Shown here: one piece after another, positions 32,684 to 44,383 of the stretch
Position numbering within the stretch: the stretch's first letter is position 1
How the letters are laid out: each line of letters opens with the position of its first letter
Source: Golubevia sp. BC0850
Lineage: Eukaryota; Basidiomycota; Exobasidiomycetes; Golubeviales; Golubeviaceae
Direction: 5' to 3'
Assembly (NCBI GenBank): GCA_012976225.1
Contig: JAAVVG010000045.1
Location: forward strand, 1-64,000
Length of the DNA stretch: 64,000 nt
Notes under the pieces: generated by a model
Database searches by the model: none
Told to the model about the DNA's origin: nothing
Seen by the model: the letters and a program-made list of their open reading frames with translations, nothing else
Made by a program: the position numbers and the translations under genes

Positions 32684-34872
32684 ATGATGTTACAGATATG
32701 TCGATCAATTCCTAGAGTCAGGCGGTTAACATATAATTCCGATGCTTACAAGTACGCTTCCCCAGTCAAACACTTTTCAAGTTGCACCCCTTATCAAAAT
32801 CAGAATCAACTAAGTCATCCAAGTCTTCGGATAGCTTCCAGTAGAAGGATAGCATCTCATGATGCCAGTCAACTTCGATCCATCTCAACTTCTTCGTCTT
32901 CATTACAACAGCAGCCGGGTAATCAAGTGAATCCATCTAATTCTTCTGCATCAACTCCAACTCCAACTACCAAACCAACCAAATTAACTTCAAGGCCTAA
33001 TCTGAAACCAGCTCCGATCCGACCTTCTTCTTCAACCGGCTCTTCAACTTCTCCCTCTTCTTCTCCAATCCAATCTAAATCCACATCGGAACTCAAACCC
33101 AAGACAGAGCCTTTCTCTGATTCTTTGCTCAAGCAGCAATCAAAATCAACCGCTACTAATCCTTCAACTCCACCTTCAAATCCTTCTCCTTCTGCTTCCT
33201 CTGCTAGAAGTGAACCTCAAACCTCTCCCACCAAACCAGAAGAAAGGGAAACCTCCATCACATCAAAGCTTCAATCTTTCATTCATACTCTACGTTTACT
33301 CTTTCGATTCTATTTCAGAGGGGTTAAACAGATTTGGTGGGATAGTAGAGAGATCAGTGCCATCAGGAAAAGGTTGAGAGAGGAGAAGAAGGAGTTGGAA
33401 GTGGTGGCCACTTCTGTAGAACCCAAGAAAGTTCAGCATGCAAGGGATGTGAAAGATCAAGAGATAGATCAGGTGAAAGTTGAGGCCAAAGGAATTAGAT
33501 GGGGAGAAGCTGCTATGATGTGAGTATGGAGAAACTCGAAACTCATTCCAAAGTAGAGAAGGTCCACCAAGATTTAAAGAAAAGGGAATGGGGTAGGGAT
33601 AACTTTGTCTATCTCTCGAGAACAGAGTTTGGATTATCTGATCGAAAGACCTTCAAAAGATCTTTGGAAACAAAGCTTGGCTTGGTTTGTCATTTGAGCC
33701 CTTTCTCCCCCCCCCCAAAAGATCTTTCCAAAGAAACAAAGAAACAAATGTCGAAATTCTATTTCACAATTTCTTCTCTCGAGTCTTTTCTAGAAGCCTT
33801 TCTCCCTCTCCTTTTTTCAACTCACTAATATCTCTCCTCTTCCACCCCCCTTTCACTTTTCCCCTTTTCTCATAGTCGTTCCCATCACCACGATCTCCTC
33901 TGTCTACCTCTTTTCCTAATCCTCTTACTCCTTTTAGAAGAAGCCATCCCCTTGATCGTTATCTTTGCTCCTGCTCTACTACCCACTACTTGTCTCCTAG
34001 AGTCCCAAAGAGAAGGTATCAGGAGGAAAGAAGAGATCAGAAGAAGTTTAGCTTGGGAAAGGTTGAGTGGATTGAAAGTTGAAGAAGGAAAAGGGAAAGG
34101 AAAGGGGAAGAGAACAAGTTGGGAATTGAAGGGCTTGGGTAGAGAGGAGTTGAGAGATTTTAGTAGGTGAGTTCAGGCTTTGATAGAAACAGGTCCTTAT
34201 GGAAGCAAGTCTTGGTCTTCGGTTCTTGCTCCAAATTTTCTGGGCTGAACTGGATCTTTGATCTAACCTTCCCTTCTTTTATTCTCTCTCTTCCCAGTAT
34301 TTTCTCACTCCCATCTTATGGACCGACATTTCTACTACGTCATAGACTTTCAAACCGTCTCCAATTTTTACAGAAAGATGACCAATTGCTTTTGAAAGCT
34401 AGCAAAGAACCTGCTAGTAGTAGTTATGGAATGCCTACTGATAGGGAAATCTTAGCTCAAGCTGCTGGAGAAAGAGGTTTGAGAGCCAGTGGTAGGAGTG
34501 GGACTGAATTGAGAGAGAGTGAGTATCTTCCCCCTTTTCCCTAATTCGTTCCAGCAGGAATCGTTCCAAGATTGCTCACCCTTGAACTCTCCACTTCTCT
34601 TTCTTCTCCGAGTAGGTCTTTTCAATTACTTGTCGCTAATGTCAAGAGGAGAAAATCAAAACAAGACTACCGAGGAACTTTCAATCCCGATAGAGCTTTA
34701 TGAATCTAAAGGACTTTTGGAAATTAGGAAACAAGCTCAAAAGGAAAGTGAGAAGGGAGTTTTCGCTCAAGCTAAAGATGTTATGGATAGCGTTTTGAAA
34801 GAGGAGAGGGAAAGAGAAGTTAGGGAAAAGGAGAAAAAGGAGATGGAGGAGAAGAAGAAGGAGAAGAAATAG
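32684..34872 (+). CDS. LETM1-like mitochondrial inner-membrane protein
   Basis: Exons 32684-33519, 33876-34166, 34298-34518, 34616-34872; 534 residues. Residues 1-190 are a basic, Ser/Pro-rich presequence and linker. The LETM1-like core follows: FRFYFRGVKQIWWDSREIS, then in exon 2 a hydrophobic segment LCLPLFLILLLLLEEAIPLI plus IFAPALLP, and GPTFLLRHRLSNRLQFLQKD in exon 3. Relatives (Letm1, Mdm38, Letmd1) are inner-membrane proteins linked to K+/H+ balance and to binding mitochondrial ribosomes. The C-terminal ~85 residues are a charged coiled coil (EEREREVREKEKKEMEEKKK). The ribosome-binding-like part is shorter than in true Mdm38, so a divergent LETM1 member rather than the orthologue is likely. 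Confidence 0.65.
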
Positions 34873-35224
34873 GTTCTATCAACTCTCAGTTCTCTCTCAA
34901 GCTGCGCTTGTCCTTTGAAAACATCCAAACATTGCTTTTCATTCGGTTTCTACGTCAAATGTCCCACATATTATAGTCTTGCATCATCATTTTTTTGCAC
35001 AGCTGCACCTAATCATCCACCGCTCGATTTGTTCTGTTCTACAATACTCTTTTTCTCTTTTGCAGGTCATCCTTCTAATTCAAATAGATTTTCAAACATT
35101 CAGAATTCGTTGGGTTTTTCGTGTGGAATCTGTGACTCTGTAGATTTTCGTTGACTTCGAACGAAATTGCCAAAATAAAATGGTGTAAAAGCAAATGATA
35201 GTGAAATGTTCGACTTTCCCCAAC
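34873..35224. other. Convergent 3' flanks of the LETM1-like gene and IRC3
   Basis: A 352-bp tail-to-tail spacer with T-rich runs (CATTTTTTTGCAC near 34990). No gene seen. Confidence 0.4.
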
Positions 35225-38148
35225 TCAACCATTCAAGTCTCCAACTTTGACCATCTCCTTTTCCTTCCTTTTGGTTTCTTTCTCTTCCTTCAACAACCTT
35301 CTGTTTTGAAATTTCGCTTCTTTTTCCCATCTAGCCTTTGCTCCATGTTGAAGTCTAGTCAACACTGTGCTAGCTTGGCCTTTCGTGAGATTCGGTAGAG
35401 CAGATCCAACAATCCCATCTGAACCTTTCCTTCGTGACTTCGCTTTGGACTTGGATTCCTGTTCTCCTGAGGACGAAACTTCGATTTGAGCGTCGATTGA
35501 AGTTGAAGGTCTACTTCCAATCAATCCTAATCTCTTCTCGACGAACGATCTCTGCTTCTCACTGGCTGGTTTCATTCTCCAGGGAGCATATCTGCTCAAG
35601 AGATTGCTCATAGGACCCCCTCTGAGGACTCTGGAAGTCGCGTAGGTGTCGCTTCCTCTAATGGCCGCCTCAACATTGGATGCGTAGAGAACGTGCCTGG
35701 CTCTTCGAAAGGGGGAAGCACCTCGACGAGTGAATGGCCAAGATTTGGCTGCTATTTCTTCCTGATCGGAATTCTTTGGGGTGAAGCGAGAAATCCAGTC
35801 TGGAGAAAAGGAGAAGGGGGATGTGAGGGAGATCGAGATTGAGTGAACATGGTGAGTAGATGGGATAGAACGATGTAAGAACTAACTCACCATTCTCTTC
35901 ATCCTTCTCTTCCTTCTCTTCCGGTTCATCTTCATTTCTCTCGACTCTGATAAACCCAGCAGTTGGGATGTCGAGAACGTAAACATCTCCACCACAGTCA
36001 ACCCAAGCATTTCGACTCATTCTTTCGACGATTCCAGTGTTCCCTCTCACCATTGCTTTGTGCAGCTCCCAAGGGTTATCATAGTCTATGTAAGTAACGT
36101 TGGTAGGATCTGCCAATTCAGGAGATGAAGGACCAGAGTTTAAACCTGGATCTTCTTCAAGAATCGAAGGGTTCAGATCTAAACCTCTTTGTCTTAACGA
36201 TCCGATGTCTTCTCCCTCTATATCTTCATTCACGTCTAATCCAAATAGTGTTGGAACACAAACCACCCCTTTCTCAATACTCCCAACGACATCTAAGATT
36301 AAACATTCTTTCTTCCCAGTCTTTGGGGAGAGTCGTAAACCTCTTCCTATCATTTGAGAAAAGATGTTCCTCGATCGGGTGGGTCTGGCTAAAAGAACAC
36401 AATCGATTGAAGGGACGTCTGCTCCTTCAGTTAAAATCGCACAGTTCACTAGAACTGGAAACAAACCTTCTCTGAAATCCTCTAAAAGTTCTCGTCTTTC
36501 TAAAGTTGCTGTTCCTCCATGAAGATATCTTGCGTCGATCCCTGCCATTCGAAACTCGTGAGTGAGTTGTTCGACATGATCTATGTTGACGCAGAAGACT
36601 AGAGTTGATCGGCGTCTTGGAGAGGTAGAGGTTGGGGTAGAAGAAGTGGCATTGGTTGCGTCTAGATCTGACGATGTGGATTCGCTCCAAGCTCTATCGA
36701 GCCAGGACCTGACTATCAATCGATTCACTGCTGGCGTGTTGACCACCGAGGCTAGAGAAGCAGTTGCAAAGTCTCCAAAGGCTCCGATCTTAACGCTAGA
36801 GAGGTCCAAGTCAGCTTTGATCGAAGTGAAGCGGACTGGGCAAAGCCTGGGAGGGGAACAGTGATCAAAGTGTTCAACAAGAGAGAGAGTCTTTCCCTGA
36901 ATGAATACTTGAGGACTCAACTAAGAACTTACCATTTCTCTTCGATCATGTCCAACAGATCTCTGTGCCAGACGATCCTGTCGAAGACTCTCCCTAGAGC
37001 TAGACCGTCGTGCCGGCTGAAAGTGGCACTAAATCCAATGATAGGTATCTTTCTAGCAGGCACATCGGAAGAAGTAGAGGAAGCATGAGAGGTCTGCTCC
37101 TTCTCTTTTCTTCTTGATTTCCGGATCGAAGCTTCTTGCTCCTTGCGTTCTTCCATAGAGACATTGATTGAAGGGTCAAAATGAGATAGGACTGAGATGT
37201 AAGATGGAGCTGCTGCATGATGAGCTTCGTCCACCTAGAAAGAGAAAGAGGAGAAGAGAAACTTGCGTTAGAAGCTTGGAATAGGAAACGAGTCTGAGTC
37301 TTTGACTCACGATGACGGCCTTGAAGCCTCTTGGATCGAACTTGTTCAATCGGTCCTCACTCCGATGAAGGGTCTGGTAAGTAGCAACAGTCACATCTGC
37401 AACTCCAGAAGCGACATATTTACTTCCTTGTTCGATTTCGACTGAAAGATCCGGATGAGAGAGACTGACAGTCCTGGCTGCTTGCAAAGCCAGCTCGATT
37501 GAAGGGACAATGATAAGCACTCGATTTCCTGGGGCTGGAGATAGAGTCGATGTAGAAGAGTAAGGTAGATTGGGTAGAGGTGGGAGAAGTTCAACCAGCG
37601 AAGTACTGACAATCGAAGGGAAGGGAAGGGAAGTAAGAAGCTTCAGAACAGCTGCAGACCAACAATGCAACGCATCTTCTTACTCACAACATGGTCGTTT
37701 TACCACTCCCAGTAGGGCTAGAAACTCCAATGCGGGAAGTCCCTTCTCTGAGAGCAGCCAGGCAAGCTTCGACGCATTCTTCTTGATAATCCCTCAGAAC
37801 GATATCACTCCCATTCTGCTTCGATTTGAGATCCGACTCATCCAGTAGAGAAGCTTGAATCTCTGCTTCCACTTTGGTCAGGCTTGTGGTTCTTCTCTTG
37901 CTTGTCTCCATAGTCCTCTCGACATTTCTTCCAGGTTTCTTCTTGGTCGCAGTTGCTTTGGACTTGGTAGCGTAGCTTGCGAGTGATGGAGTAGGAAAGC
38001 TGATGGATGGGTGACTAAGAACTTTCAGGTTCCGGATTTGAGACGATAGCAGTCTGGATTGCAGAAGAGGATAGGCTCCTAGCATTGAAGCCAGGGAAGG
38101 AAGAAGGCAAGAGGCGAAAGCTTGAAACTTCTCACTCAAACAACGCAT
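35225..38148 (-). CDS. IRC3: Mitochondrial superfamily 2 helicase Irc3
   Basis: Exons 38148-37688, 37605-37311, 37234-36933, 36846-35891, 35799-35225; 862 residues. Basic N-terminus as mitochondrial presequence, then helicase motifs: LRDYQEECVEA (Q-like), SSPTGSGKTTMF (motif I, split by intron 1), VATYQTLHR (Ib), VDEAHHAAAPSY (motif II, DEAH, at the start of exon 3), IGFSATFSRHDG (III), VFCVNIDHVEQLTHEFR (IV), TEGADVPSIDCVLLARPTRS (V) and QMIGRGLRLSPKTGKKEC (VI). Irc3 unwinds branched DNA and supports mtDNA maintenance. A low-complexity insert is present between motifs III and IV (SSTSSDLDATNATSS). The C-terminal ~190 residues are basic. Divergent from SHP1 with 187 bp between start codons. 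Confidence 0.92.
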
Positions 38149-38335
38149 CGCTGCGATTCTTAATTTTTTTCCCCCTCTTTCTTATCGATTTAGAGTACAA
38201 AATCAGTCTTTCTCCCCTTCAGATGGAAAGAGTGCAGAGGGGACGTCGAATGCGAGCTCTGCCCTAATTGGTCTCCACTCTCAAATCTCAATCTGAAATC
38301 TTGGTTCTCGACCACCCAACCCTGGAATCAACACG

Positions 38336-40159
38336 ATGGACGAAGAAATCTCTCGATTCATAGATATCACTGGAGCTGATTCTGAACAGGCCAGGTGAGC
38401 TGATTTAAAGGGAAGAGTGTCCAGAGAGGAGGAGGGAAGCATCCCTCCGATCTCCAATCTTCTAACCACTCATTCGACTGTCAATCCCAACTCACCTCTC
38501 CCTCCAAATTACCAAGGCAGTTCTTGGAAAGAGCAGATGGAGATGTTCAGCAGGCTATGGCAGAGTTCTTCCAAGCTCAGGAAGATGCTGCGAACCCACC
38601 AGCAGCTGCCACTGCTCCAGCTGCAGTAGAGCCAGAAGCAGGCAAGTAGCTTTCACGAGAGAAGGACGGAGGAGCGGGATATCAGAATCTAGAGAGAACT
38701 ATGTTGGAAAGATGAAGCAGCTTGGCTAGTCCAAGCATAGACAGGAGAGTCAAGAAGGGCTGACGCCTCCCTCTCATTCCTCGATCACCTATCGCTGTCT
38801 ATGTTCTCAGCTGCCCAGCCAGCTCCAGCCGACTACACCGGACCTAGAACTCTCTCTGGAGCTCCAGCAGCCCCTTCTTCTTCAGGATGGAACAGTGGAA
38901 ACAACAGTGGAACTTCAACTCCCAACTCCCGTTCAGGTTCTAATCAGATCCGTTCAACTGGCTCTCGTGGAGGAATGTCATCCTTCAGTGAGATCCGTGG
39001 AAGAGATACTGGATCTTCTCGTGGAGGTGGTGGAGGTGCTTCAAGAGTTGGAAGAGTCCGACGTAACAATGAAGACGACGAGGATGAAGAGGAAGAGGAT
39101 GAAAGCAAAGGACCAGCCAACTTCTTTACAGGTGGAGAGAAATCTGGTTTAAGCGTTCAGAATCCAAATCGTGGAGGCGATAGAAATGAGGAGGATCAAC
39201 CTGAGATGGTTAGAAATATCTTGAAGCAAGCTGAAGCTCTAGGTAGAGCTCAAGCCGAAGCTGGAGGTGCAGGAGGTTCTGGTTCTTCAAGTGGTGGAAT
39301 TGCAACTACCAATCTAGGATTCTCTGGAAGAGGCAGAACCATCGGAGATGAAGCTGCTTCAGAGGAACCTTCTTCTTCTTCAAGACCAGCAGCAGCAACT
39401 AGAGTCACTGACGAAATGGATCAAGATGACGAAGAAATGGAAGGTGATAAAGTTTCAAGCGAACCAGTCATTCGTCGCTTAACTTTCTGGGCAGATGGCT
39501 TCTCAATTGGAGATGGACCTTTAATCAGCTCTAACGATCCAAGACATGAAGAGGTCCTAGCTGCTATCAATGCTAAGAGAGCTCCTCTAGCTCTACTGAA
39601 CGTAGCTTTTGGTCAACCAGTGGAACTTAGAATCGAAAAGAGAATTCATGAAAAATACAAGCCTCCTGCTTCTGCTCCGGTCCAACCTTTCGGTGGCAGT
39701 GGAAATAGATTGGGTTCTCCAGCTCCTGCTATGGCTGGAGCTCCAGCTTCTACCTCTGTTCCAGCTACTTCAACTTCAACAGATACTCCAGTTCACTCAG
39801 ACCTTAAGGTTGATGAAAGTCAACCGATTACTCAGGTTCAGTTGAGATTGGGTGATGGAAGTAGATTGGTTGGAAGGTTTAATCATACTCATACGGTAGC
39901 TGATATCAGAGATTACATCAATGCGTGAGTAGCTGTCTAGACACAAAGTCCTTAAAACGTTCTTTGACTTCTCATCGCAGACCTTTCCACACTCTGACGA
40001 TGGACGCTTCTTCCTTGTCTTCGCAGTTCCAATCCAGACTCGACAGCTCGTTCCTACACGCTTCAATCTTCTTTCCCTCCAAAACCTCTCGCAGATGAAT
40101 CAGTTTCGATCAAGGATGCTATGTTACTCAATGCTGTAGTCATTCAGAAATGGGGTTAA
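38336..40159 (+). CDS. SHP1: p97/Cdc48 cofactor Shp1 (p47, UBX family)
   Basis: Exons 38336-38394, 38517-38641, 38811-39924, 40027-40159; 476 residues. N-terminal UBA domain split by intron 1 (MDEEISRFIDITGADSEQAR then FLERADGDVQQAMAEFFQAQ), a Gly/Ser/Arg-rich acidic linker, a SEP domain (VIRRLTFWADGFSIGDGPLI; DPRHEEVLAAINAKRAPLAL) and a C-terminal UBX domain (QVQLRLGDGSRLVGRFNHTH; YTLQSSFPPKPLADESVSIK). These proteins link ubiquitylated substrates to the Cdc48 segregase. Intron 2 appears to be of the GC-AG class: GAAGCAG|GCAAGT to CTCAG|CTGCC; no GT donor nearby restores frame. Intron 1 uses the CAAG acceptor at 38516 rather than GCAG at 38520. Confidence 0.92.
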
Positions 40160-40444
40160 TCGATAGCTGGAAAAGAAAAGAAAGAGAAAGGGAGAAGCGG
40201 AGAAGTGGGAAAGGGGCTAGAAATTTGAAACGAAACTTTTGTTCAGAAAACGACATTCAAGTGATGATCATATTTCAATGTTTCTTTTAGACTCTGAGCG
40301 ATCCGTTTCAGCTTCCAGAATAGGTCATCGAGAGAAATGGAGAGGCGAGTCAGCGAGGACAAGCGAAGGCACAATGAGACGACCAGCAAGAGTTGAGAGC
40401 TAGGTAAAAGTATTGCGCACTCACTGATTGAGAGACCTCCCCTT
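40160..40444. other. Convergent 3' flanks of SHP1 and the BTB pseudogene
   Basis: A 285-bp tail-to-tail spacer, purine-rich at the start. Nothing recognised. Confidence 0.35.
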
Positions 40445-41289
40445 TCAAGCTAGCTCCTTGAGTCCTTTAAACTCAAGTTTGAGGAGGGCTTGATTCAAAT
40501 GGCGAGCGCGAAGAAGGTCCTCATTGAAACAGCGGAGACACTCGCAGCCGCATGAAAAGTGACCGTAAGAAGATTCCTTTATATCCGCGGCAGATTTCAG
40601 GTGGCTGAGAGAGCATAATTGAAGGAGGCTGATCCATCGTCCGTGTTTGCCTTGATAGGGACATGGCCAATTTCTGTTGATGATATACAGCTTATTTTTT
40701 CCCACCGAGTTCTGAAAGCGTGGAGGGGTCTAAGTTTGAAATAAAACAAAAGTAGGATTTCTTCAGATGCATTCAAGGTTACGTCCTCCATTGTAAGGGA
40801 CGTTTTGGTGACCGATTTGGTGAGTTCCCAAAGCTCCTTTCGATCTGCTAACGCAAAACACTTCATGATCTGAAAGTCATCCCGCCCATTCCAGCCTAAC
40901 TTCGTCTCTCGATGTAGAGATAGATGAGGATTACCCAAAGGCTTGATAGTGAGGATCACCAGGATTGAGACGCTCTCGGCTTGGTACTTCTCTGCTGCTT
41001 CTAGAAGATTGACCAGGGAGTTAGTGGCTTTGAGGTTCTGAAGCGCGGCGGGACGTTCTTTTAACCATTCCGCCAGGTTCAAAGCGGAGAGAAACTCAGA
41101 AAGTCAATCTGAGTCCTCGGAGAGAGTAATGACCTCCGCTTCTCGACCTTCTCCAATTTTAATCATGTCTTTCTAAACTTTACTTTGCTCTGCTCTCTCT
41201 TTGCTGATACTGAAAAATTTCTCATCTGAAGATTTGAAGATAAGATCCTTGATCTCTCCGTCTAACTTGACGTCGATTTTTTGAGACAT
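40445..41289 (-). pseudogene. BTB/POZ-domain gene, broken
   Basis: Reading from ATG 41289 gives MSQKIDVKLDGEIKDLIFKS, the usual start of the large basidiomycete BTB/POZ family, then a TAG (after AEQSKV), KDMIKIGEGREAEVITLSED, a TGA, and LSEFLSALNLAEWLKERPA with LLEAAEKYQAESVSILV and CFALADRKELWEL. Near 40700 the frame changes again at a GTGGGAAAAAATAAG run, after which SLSHLKSAADIKESSYGHFS and CGCECLRCFNEDLLRARHLN follow, a typical C-terminus. So there are two in-frame stops and at least one frameshift. BTB proteins often act as Cullin-3 adaptors; what this copy bound is unknown. Confidence 0.8.
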
Positions 41290-41462
41290 GGTGATGGTCG
41301 GAAGGGAAGAGAGGCTTTGAGTGGTCGCTTTTGAAGCGAGACGGAAGCGCAGAGAAATGTATTGTACAAGGTCGTTGCATCCACTCTGCTAATCTCCTGT
41401 CGTGAGTTGCAGTTCCTTCCTAATTCCAGCATTAATCCAAGCTCTTCTGCGCAGGAAAGAGG

Positions 41463-41545
41463 AGATGGCAAGAACGGAGGGCTAGTGAGAGAAGCAGGCT
41501 GCGTTTTCGACGCATGAGGTGAAGTTTCTTCATTGAAGAAATTTC
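41463..41545 (+). repeat. Shared upstream block, copy B
   Basis: Contains GGGCTAGTGAGAGAAGCAGG, CTGCGTTTTCGACGCATGAG and GTGAAGTTTCTTC. It matches the blocks before the F-box relics but here lies 60 bp upstream of the MFS transporter start and about 175 bp upstream (opposite direction) of the broken BTB gene. Confidence 0.7.
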
Positions 41546-41604
41546 CTTCTCTCGAACACATCGTGTCGACCCCCCAACCCTCAGATTCTACCAGGAGACA
41601 CTGT

Positions 41605-43872
41605 ATGTCTTCAATTTCTCTGGAAAAAGCTCTACCCCGAGAAGTAGTAGAGAGCAAAGTTCCAAAGGAAAAGAGGAAATCCGACGAATCTGGTCCTATG
41701 ACTCACCCTTCAACAACCCAAAAGGAACCCATCTCTCTTTCTCAACGCTCTTCCGATCAAGGTGTTCACATTTCAGAAGTCGAAGAGATTCAATTGTCAA
41801 GTCTCGGAGAGCAAGATCAACCCCTAGAAGACGGACAGCTTGTTTATGAGAGATCAAGGGAAATGGCCTTCAATCTTCCGTCGAGAACTTCCACCAACAA
41901 TGCCTTCCTCCCCCCTGTAGATGGCGGAAAACAAGCTTGGAGCTTTCTAACAGCTGGATTTTTTATTGATTTCTGTGTTTGGGGCTTCGTGAGTCAAAGC
42001 AAAGCGGGCTCGTTCTTTTTCCCAACCGTCGTCTCGACTTCAACGTGCTTACCATTCTCTCACCCTTCACGACCTCTCTTCCGAATCAAAACACAGGTAT
42101 TCTCATACGGAGTGTTCCAATCACACCTCTCTTCGTCATCCTCGCCTTTCGTGTCCTCTTCAGGGAAAGCTCCAAGCTCAGGTTTCGTCTCAGCCGTTGG
42201 AACCGTATCCATCGCTCTTCTATATTCTTTACCAGTGATCCTATCAAACCTTTTCACTCTGAGACCTCATTACATCAAGCCTCTCATGGTATCAGGTCTG
42301 GTCCTATCATGTGGTAGCTTGCTCGCAGGAAGTTTCTCCAACTCAATTGGCGTTCTGCTTTTCACTCAAGGAATCGGATTTGGAGTCGGGGCTGGTCTAG
42401 TCTTTACTCCTGTGATGCTTTGGATCCCAGAGTGGTTCTACGAGAAGAGAGGCCTAGCAACCGGAATCGTTTTTTGTGAGTGTTCGAAAAGAAGACTAGA
42501 TCTTTAGAATCTTACTCCGGACCTCAGGCTACTACTTTTTGTCCCTACCACTGATTGTCTCACTTTTTTTTCTCCGGTGTTCTCGATCTTCTCGTAGCTG
42601 GATCGGGACTTGGGGGAGTCGTTTTTCCTTTACTCATCAATGGCTTGCTCTCGAAAGTGGGATTCAACTGGACTTTGAGATTCTTCGCTCTCTTCTTCCT
42701 GGTCATTCTAGGTCCTGCTACATATCTCACTCATTCTAGAGTAGCTGTCAGACTTCCAACTAGAGACCCTAGTGAGGCCGATCTACTTTCGAAAGAGGGC
42801 GTGAAAGGGTTTTTGAGAAGTTTGATTCCTCTGGTACCCAAAGCTAGAGACTACGCTTTTGTAACGGATTCAACTTGGATAATAGTGGTAAGTACTATCT
42901 CGAACGAGGAGCAAGGGCTTGAAAAGGAAGGAATTGGAGATCATGGATGAGTTCAAAATCTGGTGTCGCCTGTTTGCTGACAGGACTGAGTCTCTTTTCT
43001 AGGCTACAGTTCAATTCATTCAAGCAATCTGTTATTTCGCAGTCTCGCTTTACATCGTGGATTACGCGGTGTCTGTCGGAGCATCGTGAGTCGACAGTCG
43101 CCATCTCTCTCTCTCGATCCCCAAATGCATCTCACCGCTCATCTACACTCTTCTCTCCCGCCTCCAATTTGACCGCAAAAATCAGACCTTCTCTTTCAAC
43201 CGCTATTTTATCCACTTTCAACGCAGCGAACATCTTCTCTCCGACCGGCACAGGATATCTGGTGGACAAATTGGCCTCTCCGATCGTAATGGCTATCTCT
43301 TGCGCTGCTGCCAGCTTGACTGCTTATCTGATTCTAGGATTCGCAACTTCTCCGCCGCTAGTATTTGTCTTCGTCGTTCTTTTCGGTCTGGTCGCAAGCG
43401 GCTTCTTCGCGACGGTCTCCGGAGGTTCAGCAGAGATTGCCAGGAAACGAAACTCGCCGATTTCTAAAGTCATCTATTCGTTGATGATGGTCAGAGGTAA
43501 GTCTCTATCTTCTACGACTTTCTGGTTCCGGGTGTTGATATGATGATCTCTTTCCGATTGATTTTTTTTTTTTGATTTTTTCTCCAGGTCTGGCGTCCAT
43601 TGCTGGACCTCTTATCGCTGCCTCCCTTTACAGAACCGATCTTGTAAAATCTCAAACTGGTGGATACGGTCCTCACGGATTCACTCCGGTCGTGTTGTTT
43701 GTAGGAAGGTAAGTCAGCTTTGGCCATATCTTGAATTACTTGCCTTCGCATTCTTCTCTCTCTCTCTCTCTCTCTCTCTCCCCCCCCCCTCTCTCTCAGT
43801 GGAATGGCTGTTTCCTGCATGATTTCCGGCTGTTTTCAATATTTAAAAAAGGCCGTAGCTACAGAACAATAG
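41605..43872 (+). CDS. MFS transporter, monocarboxylate (MCT) type
   Basis: Seven exons: 41605-41988, 42097-42475, 42598-42887, 43003-43085, 43186-43496, 43588-43708, 43800-43872; 546 residues, all junctions in frame. A hydrophilic N-terminus of ~110 residues precedes the MCT-family entry DGGKQAWSFLTAGFFIDFCV (TM1) with YGVFQ, then LVLSCGSLLAGSFSNSIGVL, PEWFYEKRGLATGIVFSGSG (loop and TM4-5), LGGVVFPLLINGLLSKVGF, and C-terminal half VQFIQAICYFAVSLYIVDYA, ANIFSPTGTGYLVDKLASP and VLFGLVASGFFATVSGGSAE. Such fungal transporters carry monocarboxylates, riboflavin or other small acids; the substrate cannot be inferred. The start at 41605 gives the shortest N-terminus; the open frame continues upstream to 41533 through the shared block. 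The last intron ends in (CT)n C9 tract. Confidence 0.85.
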
Positions 43873-44195
43873 AGACTCAATCTTATTGTACGAGACAGAT
43901 AATTTAAAGTCGTGTCACCTCTTCCTTTTTGTGATCGCAGGCAGACTTGTCATTAGCCTATAAGGCTATCGCTTCTTGATTGAAGGGGAAGGGAGAGTGG
44001 ACAAATGATTATGAAAGTGACCAAGACACAAGATCAGGGGAAGGCAATCGAGAGAAGGAGAGAGAGCTGTGGGTACCCCTTCTGGAAACGAGTTCGGATC
44101 GTTCTTTTGATGAGGACTGACTTGCAGCTGGCTCAATCATGCTTCATAGCTCATTGAATTTGGCTTTGAAACCGAGCCTGCTCTCCGGAGAAGAG
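43873..44195. other. Intergenic region, nothing recognised
   Basis: About 320 bp between the MFS gene and shared block C. No gene or signal recognised. Confidence 0.35.
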
Positions 44196-44295
44196 AATGG
44201 CAAGATTGAGGGGCTAGTGAGAAAAGCAGGCTGCGTATTCGACAAGACACATGAGGTGAAATTTCTTCGCTCGTTCGCGTCTTCTTTCCAACCAC
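44196..44295 (+). repeat. Shared upstream block, copy C
   Basis: Contains GGGCTAGTGAGAAAAGCAGG, CTGCGTATTCGA, CATGAGGTGAAATTTCTTCG and TCGTTCGCGTCTTCTTTCCA. It ends about 90 bp before the start of the F-box relic at 44384. Copies A and C also share the TTCGC..TCTTC..TTCC end. Confidence 0.7.
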
Positions 44296-44383
44296 CTCCG
44301 CCTCCCATCCTCTTCGGTTCTACCTTTCCTTTCATTCTGTTCTGAGTTCCTCTTAACTATTCTTCAGCCCACAGTATCGAGTT

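Noticed and set aside
43752-43799. (CT)n C9 tract as a microsatellite of interest.
   Set aside because: It is the polypyrimidine tract of the last MFS intron, ending at its CAG acceptor.
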